DNA of 64,000 bases from Rhodococcus yunnanensis NBRC 103083 (GTDB taxonomy: Bacteria; Actinomycetota; Actinomycetes; Mycobacteriales; Mycobacteriaceae), in assembly GCF_001895005.1 (NCBI RefSeq), contig NZ_BCXH01000003.1, positions 186,001 through 250,000 on the forward strand. Direction: 5' to 3'. Position numbers and translations under genes: made by a program. Positions within the stretch are counted from its first letter, which is position 1, and every line of letters starts with the position of its first letter. Positions 32,712 through 40,587 of the stretch are shown piece by piece. Under the pieces are notes generated by a model. The model worked only from the letters and a program-made list of their open reading frames with translations. It did no database searches and was not told where the DNA came from.

Positions 32712-32731
32712 GGCCCGGTAGCTGCCGGGCC
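32712..32731. terminator. Hairpin between SDR and TetR genes
   Basis: 7-bp stem GGCCCGG/CCGGGCC (32712-32718 and 32725-32731) with a 6-nt loop, in the 27-bp gap between convergent genes. Confidence 0.65.
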
Positions 32732-32733
32732 CA

Positions 32734-33324
32734 TCACGCGTGCAGGACGTCCATCCAGACATCGGTCAGAGTATCGACCACCGTGTCGTCGAGGGACTGG
32801 CCGTCCGATTGTTGCCGTTGAAGGTACGACTCCAGCAGGACCACGAGTACGGCAGCGCGTCGTTCGGCTTCGTGGACAGAAAAACGGGCGTGCCACAATT
32901 CGGAATTGGTGAGCAGCCTGTCGGTGTACAGCCGGTGGTATTTCCGGCTGTCATCGAGCAAATCGCGGCCCGCCACCTCGGCGATCAATCGATTGCGTTC
33001 TGCGTCCTGATTCCAGACCGTGACCACGTAGACGACCCAGCCGCGGATGGAGGAGCGGCTCCAATCGCCGAGCTCACCGAATCGGCGATACATTTCGTCG
33101 CCGTCACCCCACATGCTTCGGATGAGTTCGGCGAGGATTCCGTCTTTGGACCCGAAATGGCTGTACAACGTGGCTCGGCTCGTACCCGCGGCATCGGCGA
33201 TGTCCTGGATCGACGTAGCGCTGAAGCCTTTTCTGCTGATGAGGTGGCTCGCCGTGGTCAGCAGGTGATCGCGGGTCTGCGTCCTCCTGCGTTCCCGCAA
33301 CGGAAGTCGATCTGCCGAGTTCAT
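32734..33324 (-). CDS. TetR-family regulator of the monooxygenase cluster
   Basis: 196 residues from ATG 33324 (MNSADRLPLR). The HTH is HLISRKGFSATSIQDIADAAGTSRATLYSHFGSKDGIL (given here in two overlapping recognisable parts: KGFSATSIQDIADAAG and TSRATLYSHFGSK), followed by a helical effector domain. The frame continues to a TTG at 33369 inside a tandem repeat, which I reject. It is the only minus-strand gene of the block and is divergent from the P450 operon; the perfect palindrome at 33505-33519 is a likely operator, and a half-site (AGTCTA, 33332-33337) lies just before its own start. It is presumably released by the substrate or an intermediate. Confidence 0.85.
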   Translation of the reverse strand: MNSADRLPLRERRRTQTRDHLLTTASHLISRKGFSATSIQDIADAAGTSRATLYSHFGSKDGILAELIRSMWGDGDEMYRRFGELGDWSRSSIRGWVVYVVTVWNQDAERNRLIAEVAGRDLLDDSRKYHRLYTDRLLTNSELWHARFSVHEAERRAAVLVVLLESYLQRQQSDGQSLDDTVVDTLTDVWMDVLHA

Positions 33325-33345
33325 GCCATGGAGTCTATGTACCCG

Positions 33346-33415
33346 GAGTTCAAGTGCTGGGGAGTTCAAGTGCTGGGGAGTTCAGGTGCTGGGGAGTTCA
33401 GGTGCTGGGGAGCTC
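33346..33415. repeat. 16-bp tandem array upstream of TetR gene
   Basis: Four full units of GAGTTCAAGTGCTGGG or GAGTTCAGGTGCTGGG (33346-33409) and a partial fifth. It lies in the divergent region between tetR and the P450 gene, so copy number would change promoter spacing. Confidence 0.85.
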
Positions 33416-33504
33416 GGGTACAGCCGGCGGTGTCGCGGGGCCGAGCCCACGTCGGGCCCCGACTGTTTCAGTATTTTCTATGGTGATCTGAATCATATCG
33501 ATGT

Positions 33505-33519
33505 TAGACTCCGAGTCTA
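33505..33519. promoter_or_regulatory. Candidate TetR operator for the P450 operon
   Basis: Perfect palindrome TAGACT-CCG-AGTCTA, 77 bp upstream of the P450 start and in the tetR/P450 divergent region. Confidence 0.6.
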
Positions 33520-33595
33520 GTCATCGGCGCATCGAGTGCTGTCGGTTCGGTTCCAACACACTGCGCAACTGCGGTCGCGAGACAAAAGGAGCGAT

Positions 33596-34837
33596 GTGAC
33601 AACTACACCTGCGGATGCCGATGCCGACACAACCCATCTCGGTGACTATCCGTTTCCTCGAACGTGCCCGTTCGCTCAGGCCGACAGGGTCGGGAAGGCA
33701 CGTGACGCCGTCGGCACTCCGATCGTGCGCCTCGAATGGCTCGACGAAGACGTGGTCTATGTGACCCGCTACGACGACGTCCGCGCTCTGTTGGCGAGTC
33801 CCCATGTCAGTTCCAAGCATTCGGTTCCCAAGTTCCCATCTCTGGTACGCGAACGTGCCTACCGCGGCGGGCCGAGCCCTATCGTGCAATCGGATCCACC
33901 GGTACACGGGCCGCTGCGGCGGATCATCGCACCCGAGCTCGCTCCCAAGTCGATTGCCGGATTTCGCCCGGAGGTCGAGAAGATCGTGGCGGACGCCATC
34001 GCACACTTGGAGTCCTTCGGTTCCGAGCCTGTGGATTTGATGACGGAGTTCGCACAGAAGATTCCGTCCGCGGTGATGTGCACACTGTGGGGATTGCCGC
34101 AGGAGATGGCACCTGTGTTTGCCAAGCTCCTGATTTCCGACATCGAGTACGGGGTCGGCCAGGAGAAGACGCGAGGCCAGCTCGGTGCCCACGAATTCGC
34201 GCAGCGGTTGGGCCAGCACATCGCCGAGAATCCGGATGCATCGAAGACCGTGCAGCGGATCAATGCGGCGATCGCGGACGGATCGATGTCGATCCTGGAC
34301 GGAATCGTATTGGGTTCCACGGTTTTCGGCGCCGGGTTCGATACCACCTACAATATGATCGGCGCAGCCATCGTCGAGTTCTTGCGCTCGCCCGAAAAGG
34401 GAGCCTATTTTCTCGAGGCAACGGACGAACAGGCATATGTGGCGATCAACGAGATGATGCGCTACATATCTGCTGCCCACCTGGGTGTCGGTCGCATGGC
34501 GACTGCAGATATCGAGCTCCCCAGCGGCATCAAGATCGCCGAGGGGCAGGGCATCATCGTGTCACTCGAAGGAGCGAATCATGATCCTGCACAGTTCGAT
34601 CAGCCCGAAGACATGGATCTAGAGCGCCAGGACAACAATCATCTTGGCTTCGGATTCGGGCTTCATCAATGCCCGGGTCAGCATCTGGCGCGACTCGAAC
34701 TGATCCTGTCGCTGAAGGCTATTCTGCGGCACTTCCCGCACTTGCGCCTTGCTGTCGAAGAAGACGAGCTGAGATATACCGACGAGGCCGAGATTCGTGG
34801 TCCAGCACAACTTCCGGTCGTGCTGAGGTCTGCGTGA
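33596..34837 (+). CDS. Cytochrome P450
   Basis: 413 residues. The I-helix oxygen motif AGFDTT (246-251), K-helix ExxR as EMMR (286-289) and haem loop FGFGLHQC with the thiolate Cys359 are all intact. It is a soluble class I bacterial P450, receiving electrons from the ferredoxin encoded next to it. Start GTG 33596 (VTTTPADADA) follows AAAAGGAG; upstream codons to 33536 lack support. It is likely to hydroxylate an unactivated C-H of the imported compound as the first oxidative step. No ferredoxin reductase is nearby. The stop overlaps a possible GTG of the ferredoxin gene. Confidence 0.94.
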   Translation: MTTTPADADADTTHLGDYPFPRTCPFAQADRVGKARDAVGTPIVRLEWLDEDVVYVTRYDDVRALLASPHVSSKHSVPKFPSLVRERAYRGGPSPIVQSDPPVHGPLRRIIAPELAPKSIAGFRPEVEKIVADAIAHLESFGSEPVDLMTEFAQKIPSAVMCTLWGLPQEMAPVFAKLLISDIEYGVGQEKTRGQLGAHEFAQRLGQHIAENPDASKTVQRINAAIADGSMSILDGIVLGSTVFGAGFDTTYNMIGAAIVEFLRSPEKGAYFLEATDEQAYVAINEMMRYISAAHLGVGRMATADIELPSGIKIAEGQGIIVSLEGANHDPAQFDQPEDMDLERQDNNHLGFGFGLHQCPGQHLARLELILSLKAILRHFPHLRLAVEEDELRYTDEAEIRGPAQLPVVLRSA

Positions 34838-34851
34838 CCGGAGGCGACAGA

Positions 34852-35055
34852 ATGCCACAGATGCGAATAGTTCTCGACGAGGACCGCTGTGTGTCGAGCG
34901 GGCAATGCGTGATGACCGCGGAAGACTACTTCGACCAACGCGAGGACGACGGTGTCGCGGTCGTACTGCGAGAAGAGGTCGACAACTCTGCAGTCGATCG
35001 CATTCGGCGTGCGACCGATCTCTGCCCGGGCCAGGCACTCAGGCTCGCGAACTGA
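34852..35055 (+). CDS. [3Fe-4S]-type ferredoxin
   Basis: 67 residues. CVSSGQC replaces the second Cys of the usual CxxCxxC with Ser/Gly, and DLCPGQAL gives the last Cys, the pattern of single-cluster 3Fe-4S ferredoxins that partner actinobacterial P450s. ATG 34852 has GGAGG 8 nt upstream; GTG 34834, overlapping the P450 stop, is an alternative that adds 6 residues. It shuttles electrons from an unlinked NAD(P)H-ferredoxin reductase to the P450. Confidence 0.92.
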   Translation: MPQMRIVLDEDRCVSSGQCVMTAEDYFDQREDDGVAVVLREEVDNSAVDRIRRATDLCPGQALRLAN

Positions 35056-35134
35056 ACATCTCGCGTCCGGACACCGCAGAGCAGGCGGGCGCCCGTGTTG
35101 TCGATTCCAGCGCTGTCCTCGAAAGGAAACTCCC

Positions 35135-36049
35135 ATGACCTTGACCGCTGAGTCCAAGGCTCTACTCGCACTCTCCGCGAAGCGGAACCCGACCGAGATG
35201 AATCAGCGACCGCTGAGCACCATTCGTGCGGGACTGAAGATGATCCCACCGTCCACAACTCCGATTTTCCACACTGCCGACGTAACGGTGTCCACGGGTT
35301 CGGTTCCGGTGCCGGTTCGTATCTACCGACCGAGTTCCGCGACCGACCTACCGGTCGCGATCTACATGCACGGCGGCGGCTTCGCCATCGGCAGCTTGGG
35401 GATGGTCGACGACTTCTGCCGTCACCTTGCCGACATCGCCGATCTGATCGTGGTGTCGATCGACTATCGCCTTGCTCCTGAGCATCCGTATCCTGCACAG
35501 ATCGACGATGCCGTCACCGTGTGGGATTGGATGGCTTCCGCGCCGCCGGAGCTCGGTGAGACCAGCGGGAAGATGGTGAGTATCGGTGAAAGTGCCGGGG
35601 GCACCGTAGCTCTGGCACTTGCGCTCAAGACGCGGGACCAAGGTACTCGCCGGCCCGACGCGGTCGTCAGCTATTACGGAACCAACGAACTGGTCCTCTC
35701 GAACCCGGAACTGGAGACCCCGCCGATGCTGAGTGCGGCGGATTGCGAGTGGTTCTGGAACATGTACTTGCCCGAGGGCGCCGACCGAGATTCCCCGTAT
35801 GCGGTCCCCGGGAACGCGAAGTCGTTCGAGGGCATCGGCCCCACACTGGTCATCACGCCCGAGTACGACCCGACGCGGGATTCGATGGAACTTTTCGTCG
35901 ACAGGTTGGCAGGCGACGGCGTCGATGCGACGCTGCACCGATTCGATGGCGTCATGCACGGGTTCATGACGATGATCGACGCCCTGCCGGAAGCCACCGA
36001 GGCCATACGGCTGACGGGTGACTTCATTGCGAAGAAGCTCGCCGGATGA
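35135..36049 (+). CDS. Alpha/beta hydrolase, HSL (hormone-sensitive lipase) family
   Basis: 304 residues. The oxyanion-hole motif HGGG (YMHGGGFAIGS), nucleophile elbow GESAGG, acid Asp in PEYDPTRD and His in VMHGFM form the full catalytic apparatus of HSL-type esterases. GAAAGGA precedes ATG 35135. In this operon it would hydrolyse an ester or lactone made by a Baeyer-Villiger enzyme. It ends 37 nt before the next monooxygenase gene. Confidence 0.92.
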   Translation: MTLTAESKALLALSAKRNPTEMNQRPLSTIRAGLKMIPPSTTPIFHTADVTVSTGSVPVPVRIYRPSSATDLPVAIYMHGGGFAIGSLGMVDDFCRHLADIADLIVVSIDYRLAPEHPYPAQIDDAVTVWDWMASAPPELGETSGKMVSIGESAGGTVALALALKTRDQGTRRPDAVVSYYGTNELVLSNPELETPPMLSAADCEWFWNMYLPEGADRDSPYAVPGNAKSFEGIGPTLVITPEYDPTRDSMELFVDRLAGDGVDATLHRFDGVMHGFMTMIDALPEATEAIRLTGDFIAKKLAG

Positions 36050-36086
36050 CCTTATTACCGAGATCGCACGCCAGGGAGAGCACTCG

Positions 36087-37994
36087 ATGATGGAAAGAAC
36101 CCGAACGAACGTCGATGCCGAGGTGCTCCGCGAACATCGTGCAGGCGCCGACCCGGCAGTGCTGTTGGCCAGCCTGGTCGGCATAACGGGTGAGTGGTCG
36201 AGGATCGACGAGTTCGAACCTCACTTCTCGCACGAGGCGACCCGCGGTGGTTTCGTGTCCTCGCTTCCCGAGGCCGACAGGGGTCGTCTCGACCAGTGGG
36301 CGCAGGAGGTTCTCACCTCGTTGTCCGACTACGACCGCGACGCGCTCGACCTTCCCGACGAGGTCTTCGCTCGCCTGGCGACAGTGGTGGGCGGGGTGCC
36401 GGTCGGTGCCGATTCGGTGCCGTTCCTCAAAGAGCAATCCGGATTCGCGAGGTTCGTCCGTACCGTGCCGCGCACCAAGGCGCCGCCGACGGACTTCACA
36501 CTTGCCATCGTCGGAGCCGGAATGGCGGGAATTTCGCTGGCGATCTCGGCGAAGAACGCAGGGGTCGACTTCACCGTGCTCGAGAAGAGCTCGGGCCTCG
36601 GTGGTGTCTGGTCACGCAACCAGTATCCCGGCGTCGGTGTGGACACCCCGGCACGCTATTACTCGTTCTCCTTCGAACTTAATCCGTCGTGGACACACAG
36701 GTATCCGGACGGAAAGCAGTATCTCGACTATCTCGATCGCGTCGCGGCCGAATACGGCGTGCTCGACCGCTTCGAATTCGGGACCGAAGTGACCGAGGCC
36801 GTGTGGTCCGAGGACTCGCAGTTGTGGACGCTGACGTACGTGCAGAACGGTGAACGAAAAGAACTGAGGGCGAACGCCGTCGTGACCGCAGCCGGGTACC
36901 TCACCAACCCGAAGCTGCCCGACGTGCCGGGCGTCGAATCCTTCACGGGTCAATGGTTGCACTCCGCCGATTGGAACGACTCGGTCGACGTAACCGGTAA
37001 GCGACTCGCGATCATCGGAACGGGATGCACGGCAGTACAACTCGTCGATTCTCTGGTCGAGCAGGCAGACTCGCTCACGCTGGTCCAGCGGCAGCCGCAC
37101 TGGATCGCTCCGCCGTTCGGTGTGGACCCGCTGCCGCAGGCCGAACTGTGGTTCCTGGGCACTGTGCCCACTTATGCCACGTGGGCTCGACTGAACACAT
37201 TCGCCCTGATGGGTGACGGCGGCTACGACGCAGTGCGCTACGACGAGGAATGGGCAAGCACCCACGAACTGTCGATCAGCAGGCTCAACGACATGGCATT
37301 GCAGCCGTCGCTGGGACACCTGAAGGCATCGTTCTCCGACCGGCCGGATCTGGAGGCGAAGCTCACGCCGAACTACGCGATGATGGGCAAGCGTCCCGTG
37401 CGTGACCCCGGTGGTTACTACTCGGCACTCAAGCGACCCACCACCGAACTCGTCGACTCCGGGCTCAGCGAGGTCGTGCCGAACGGAATCGTGGACGGCG
37501 ACGGCGTACTGCACGAGGTCGACATCATCGTCTACGCAACCGGTTTCACCCTCGAGTACCTCGGCGGCTGGAACATCGTCGGTCGGGACGGTCTCGAGCT
37601 GGCCGATGTCTGGCGTGACGCGCCGGTGGCCTACAACGGTTGCATGGTTCCAGGATTCCCCAACCTGTTCATCACGTCCGGACCACACTCGTCGGCCGCA
37701 CACGGTGGAGGCCACAACTTCACCGTCGAAGCTGTCACCCACTACGTGATCGAGTCGCTGCAAGCACTGTTCGAGCAGGAGGCCCGCGTGATAGAGGTCA
37801 GTGAGCAAGCACAGAAGCGTTGGGACGACGAGGTCCACGCGGCACTGGAGAACAGCATCTGGGCACGGGAGCATCGGGCATCGACGTACTACCGCAACGA
37901 GCGGGGTGCCGTCACGCTGCCGAGCCCGTTCAAGATGCTGGACTTCTGGACCAGACTCCGAGCCCCCGATCTCGACGACGTGATAGTCAGGTGA
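36087..37994 (+). CDS. Large Baeyer-Villiger-type flavin monooxygenase (HAPMO-like)
   Basis: 635 residues. An N-terminal extension of about 140 residues precedes the FAD motif IVGAGMAGISLA; then come FTGQWLHSADWN (FxGxxxHxxxW) and the NADPH motif IIGTGCTAVQLV. The long N-terminal extension is like that of 4-hydroxyacetophenone monooxygenase and some cyclic-ketone enzymes. GGGAGAG lies before the tandem ATGs at 36087/36090; the TTG frame from 36018 is disregarded. It is the second Baeyer-Villiger enzyme in the block, and its position after the esterase suggests a different ketone intermediate from that used by the enzyme at 29885. Confidence 0.9.
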   Translation: MMERTRTNVDAEVLREHRAGADPAVLLASLVGITGEWSRIDEFEPHFSHEATRGGFVSSLPEADRGRLDQWAQEVLTSLSDYDRDALDLPDEVFARLATVVGGVPVGADSVPFLKEQSGFARFVRTVPRTKAPPTDFTLAIVGAGMAGISLAISAKNAGVDFTVLEKSSGLGGVWSRNQYPGVGVDTPARYYSFSFELNPSWTHRYPDGKQYLDYLDRVAAEYGVLDRFEFGTEVTEAVWSEDSQLWTLTYVQNGERKELRANAVVTAAGYLTNPKLPDVPGVESFTGQWLHSADWNDSVDVTGKRLAIIGTGCTAVQLVDSLVEQADSLTLVQRQPHWIAPPFGVDPLPQAELWFLGTVPTYATWARLNTFALMGDGGYDAVRYDEEWASTHELSISRLNDMALQPSLGHLKASFSDRPDLEAKLTPNYAMMGKRPVRDPGGYYSALKRPTTELVDSGLSEVVPNGIVDGDGVLHEVDIIVYATGFTLEYLGGWNIVGRDGLELADVWRDAPVAYNGCMVPGFPNLFITSGPHSSAAHGGGHNFTVEAVTHYVIESLQALFEQEARVIEVSEQAQKRWDDEVHAALENSIWAREHRASTYYRNERGAVTLPSPFKMLDFWTRLRAPDLDDVIVR

Positions 37995-38020
37995 TCGCAC
38001 CGCCCCGATCCGGCGGTGAC

Positions 38021-38080
38021 ACCAGCACGACGAAGACCAGCACGACGAAGACCAGCACGACGAAGACCAGCACGAGGAAA
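38021..38080. repeat. 15-bp tandem array before the alcohol dehydrogenase gene
   Basis: Four units of ACCAGCACGACGAAG (the last diverged at its end), 22 bp before the ADH start. One frame through it is open and could add an RRRPA-type repeat to the ADH N-terminus, but the ribosome site favours the downstream ATG. Confidence 0.85.
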
Positions 38081-38102
38081 ACCGGCGAAAAGGAAGGTCG
38101 AT

Positions 38103-39140
38103 ATGCGCGCAGTACGGCTCATGGGCGAGGGGCGATTGGTGATCGACGACATCGCCGAACCGGAACCCGGCTACGGAGAGGTCCTGATCCAGGTATCGGG
38201 TGCCGGCATCTGTGGATCGGACGTACACCTGCGTCACATTCCGGATTGGCCGTTGCCGGGGAGCGTCCTGGGTCACGAGACCTCAGGCCGTGTGGTGTCC
38301 ACGGGTTCGGGCGTCGAGGGTTTCGACGCAGGCGACGCGGTGCTGGTGTATCTGGTGTGGTCGTGCGGCCGGTGTAGGCCGTGCGTTTCCGGCCGCGAGA
38401 ACGCCTGCACCGCTGCAGGCCGTACGCGAGTGCCAGCATGCCCAGGGCTCGGCGTCAACGCCGGAGGGATGGCCGAGTTCATGAAGGTACCCGCGCGGTA
38501 CCTCGAACACATCGGATCGCTCGATCCGGTTGCAGCCGCGCCGCTGGCCGATGCTGGTCTGACCCCGATGCACGCAGTCAACGGTGCGCGGCATCGGCTC
38601 ACTCCTGGCTCGACAGCGGTGGTGATCGGGATCGGCGGACTCGGACACATGGGTCTGCAGATTCTGTCTGCTACGACGGGCGTACGCATCATCGCTCTCG
38701 AATCCGACAGTTCGAAACTCGAACTCGCACAGTCCCTCGGGGCCGACGTGGCCATCGCCAGTGACGAGTCGAGCGTGGAGAAGGTGTTGGAGCTGACCGA
38801 CGGGTACGGCGCCGACGCGGTCTTCGACTTCGTCGGAATCGCCCCCACTGTCGATGTGGCGACGTCGGTGGTGGCACCGGACGGTGCGCTCCGGTTCGTC
38901 GGACTGGGTGGAGGCGAATTCCGCTACGCCGTGGATTCGCTCACGACCACGCTGCCGTGGGGAGTCGACGTCCGTCGGTCGTACGGAGGCACGAGGACCG
39001 ACCTGCAGCAGGTCATCGCGCTCGCTGCGGCCGGGCGCGTCGAAGTGGAGCTCACCAGGTACGACCTCGATGACGCACTCCAGGCCTTCGACGATCTGGA
39101 GGCAGGAAAGGTACACGGGCGGGCTGTGCTCGTTCCCTGA
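38103..39140 (+). CDS. Zinc-dependent alcohol dehydrogenase (MDR family)
   Basis: 345 residues. Catalytic zinc ligands: Cys in GICGSD and His/Glu in LGHETSG. The structural zinc lobe has four Cys in CGRCRPCVSGRENAC. The cofactor motif is VIGIGGLGHMGLQ, with Glu in ALESDSSKLE indicating NAD(H). ATG 38103 (MRAVRLMGEG) follows AAAAGGAAGG. It probably oxidises the alcohol made by the P450 to the ketone used by a Baeyer-Villiger enzyme. It lies 108 nt after the monooxygenase gene. Confidence 0.92.
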   Translation: MRAVRLMGEGRLVIDDIAEPEPGYGEVLIQVSGAGICGSDVHLRHIPDWPLPGSVLGHETSGRVVSTGSGVEGFDAGDAVLVYLVWSCGRCRPCVSGRENACTAAGRTRVPACPGLGVNAGGMAEFMKVPARYLEHIGSLDPVAAAPLADAGLTPMHAVNGARHRLTPGSTAVVIGIGGLGHMGLQILSATTGVRIIALESDSSKLELAQSLGADVAIASDESSVEKVLELTDGYGADAVFDFVGIAPTVDVATSVVAPDGALRFVGLGGGEFRYAVDSLTTTLPWGVDVRRSYGGTRTDLQQVIALAAAGRVEVELTRYDLDDALQAFDDLEAGKVHGRAVLVP

Positions 39141-39198
39141 CCGAGCCTGAATTCGAGCACCTTTTTCTTCCGTACCCATGTGAGCAAGAGGAGTATTC

Positions 39199-40356
39199 AT
39201 GACCTCCACGATCGAGATTCACGGAACCACCGACACGCGTTTCGACGGCCTTCGCGAGGACCTCGCGACTCAGTTGGGTACCGGGGAGGAGCTGGGGGCG
39301 GCCATTGCGGTCGACATCGACGGGGATCTGGTGGTCGATATCTGGGGAGGGTATCGTGACGCTGCGCGCACGCTGGCGTGGGAGCGCGACACCATCGTCA
39401 ACGTGTGGTCGACGACCAAAGAGATCACGGCGCTGGCGATTCTGATCCTGGTCGAGCGCGGCCTCGTCGACCTTTATGCCCCGGTCGCGACGTATTGGCC
39501 GGAATTCGGTCAGAACGGCAAGGAGGCCGTCGAAGTTCGCCACATCATGTCGCACACCTCCGGTGTCTCCGGTTGGGACCCGCCGTTCGTGCCGACCGAC
39601 ATGTACGACTGGGACAAGTCCGTGGAACTGCTTGCGCGGCAGGGACTGTGGTGGGAACCGGGTACTGCCTCGGGCTACCATGGGCAGAATCAAGGCCATC
39701 TCCTGGGTGAAATCGTGCGGCGAGTGACCGGAAAGAAGTTGAAGCAGTTCGTCGCCGACGAGATTGCCGGCCCGCTCGGTGTCGATCTGCAGATCGGTGC
39801 CGTCGAAGCAGACGACGACAGAATCGCCGAGATCATCCCGCCGCCAAAGGTATCGGTCGATCTGTCGTCGATTCCAGTCGACTCCCCGATGATGAGAACC
39901 ATGACCGGCCCGGTACCGGATGCGAATGCGGCGAACACGATCGAGTGGCGTCGTGCCGATCTGGGTGCACTGAACGGGCACAGCAATGCGCGCGCTCTGG
40001 TGCGAACCATGTCGGTGATCTCTCGCGGCGGGACAGTGGACGGCGTGAGTCTGCTGTCCGAGAAAACGATCGATCACATCTTCGAGGAACAGGCCCGCGG
40101 GCGCGACTTGGTTCTCGGAGTTCCGCTGCGCTGGGGTATCGGCTACGGCCTTCCCGAACCTGCTACGTTGCCGTACATTCCGGACGAGCGGATCTGCTTC
40201 TGGGGAGGATGGGGCGGGTCGCTGACGATCATGCTGCCCGAGCAGAAGATGACCATCTCGTACATCATGAACAAGATGGCGCGTGGTTCCATCGGCTCCG
40301 ACCGATCGGCTGTATACGTCCGACGGATACTGGAGGCGGTGGCCGGGTCACGATGA
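39199..40356 (+). CDS. Serine-beta-lactamase-fold hydrolase (EstB/class C-like esterase)
   Basis: 385 residues. The nucleophile motif STTK (Ser71, Lys74) and Tyr160 in SGYHGQNQGHLLGE match the SxxK/Tyr catalytic set of family VIII carboxylesterases. No signal peptide, so cytosolic ester or lactone hydrolysis is likelier than beta-lactam resistance or peptidase activity. It is the second hydrolase of the cluster, matching the two Baeyer-Villiger enzymes. The start ATG 39199 has AGAGGAG upstream. It is the last gene before the 231-bp gap to the polyketide synthase. Confidence 0.88.
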   Translation: MTSTIEIHGTTDTRFDGLREDLATQLGTGEELGAAIAVDIDGDLVVDIWGGYRDAARTLAWERDTIVNVWSTTKEITALAILILVERGLVDLYAPVATYWPEFGQNGKEAVEVRHIMSHTSGVSGWDPPFVPTDMYDWDKSVELLARQGLWWEPGTASGYHGQNQGHLLGEIVRRVTGKKLKQFVADEIAGPLGVDLQIGAVEADDDRIAEIIPPPKVSVDLSSIPVDSPMMRTMTGPVPDANAANTIEWRRADLGALNGHSNARALVRTMSVISRGGTVDGVSLLSEKTIDHIFEEQARGRDLVLGVPLRWGIGYGLPEPATLPYIPDERICFWGGWGGSLTIMLPEQKMTISYIMNKMARGSIGSDRSAVYVRRILEAVAGSR

Positions 40357-40587
40357 TGTGGCGGGGCCGCGATGATCACGCCCTGGCCGGGGTAACCTGC
40401 CGAAACGCCGGCATTCGATCATAGCTACCTCAGGAAGTCTCTTCGCATCGGCAATGCGGGGAGAATTCCTGTCGGTTGCCCTGAAAACCGAGGCTACTCC
40501 CATATTCCAACCGTGGTGGCACCCCTCGGCGGATAGACTTCATGCCTCGGTTACACCGTTAAGGGGCTCGGGGTTAGGGGCTCGATC

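Noticed and set aside
33325..33369. Upstream TTG start for the second TetR gene
   Set aside because: The TTG lies inside the tandem array and has no ribosome site; the family N-terminus fits ATG 33324.
33346..33415. Possible CRISPR-like array
   Set aside because: Units are 16 bp and abut directly with no spacers; the same is true of the other arrays, so none is CRISPR.
38016..38102. Arg/Pro-repeat N-terminus for the alcohol dehydrogenase
   Set aside because: The frame is open through the tandem array, but the ribosome site and the family's usual N-terminus place the start at 38103.
39199..40356. Beta-lactamase (antibiotic resistance) call
   Set aside because: It has the SxxK fold but no signal peptide and follows esterase-type (family VIII) patterns in a catabolic cluster.
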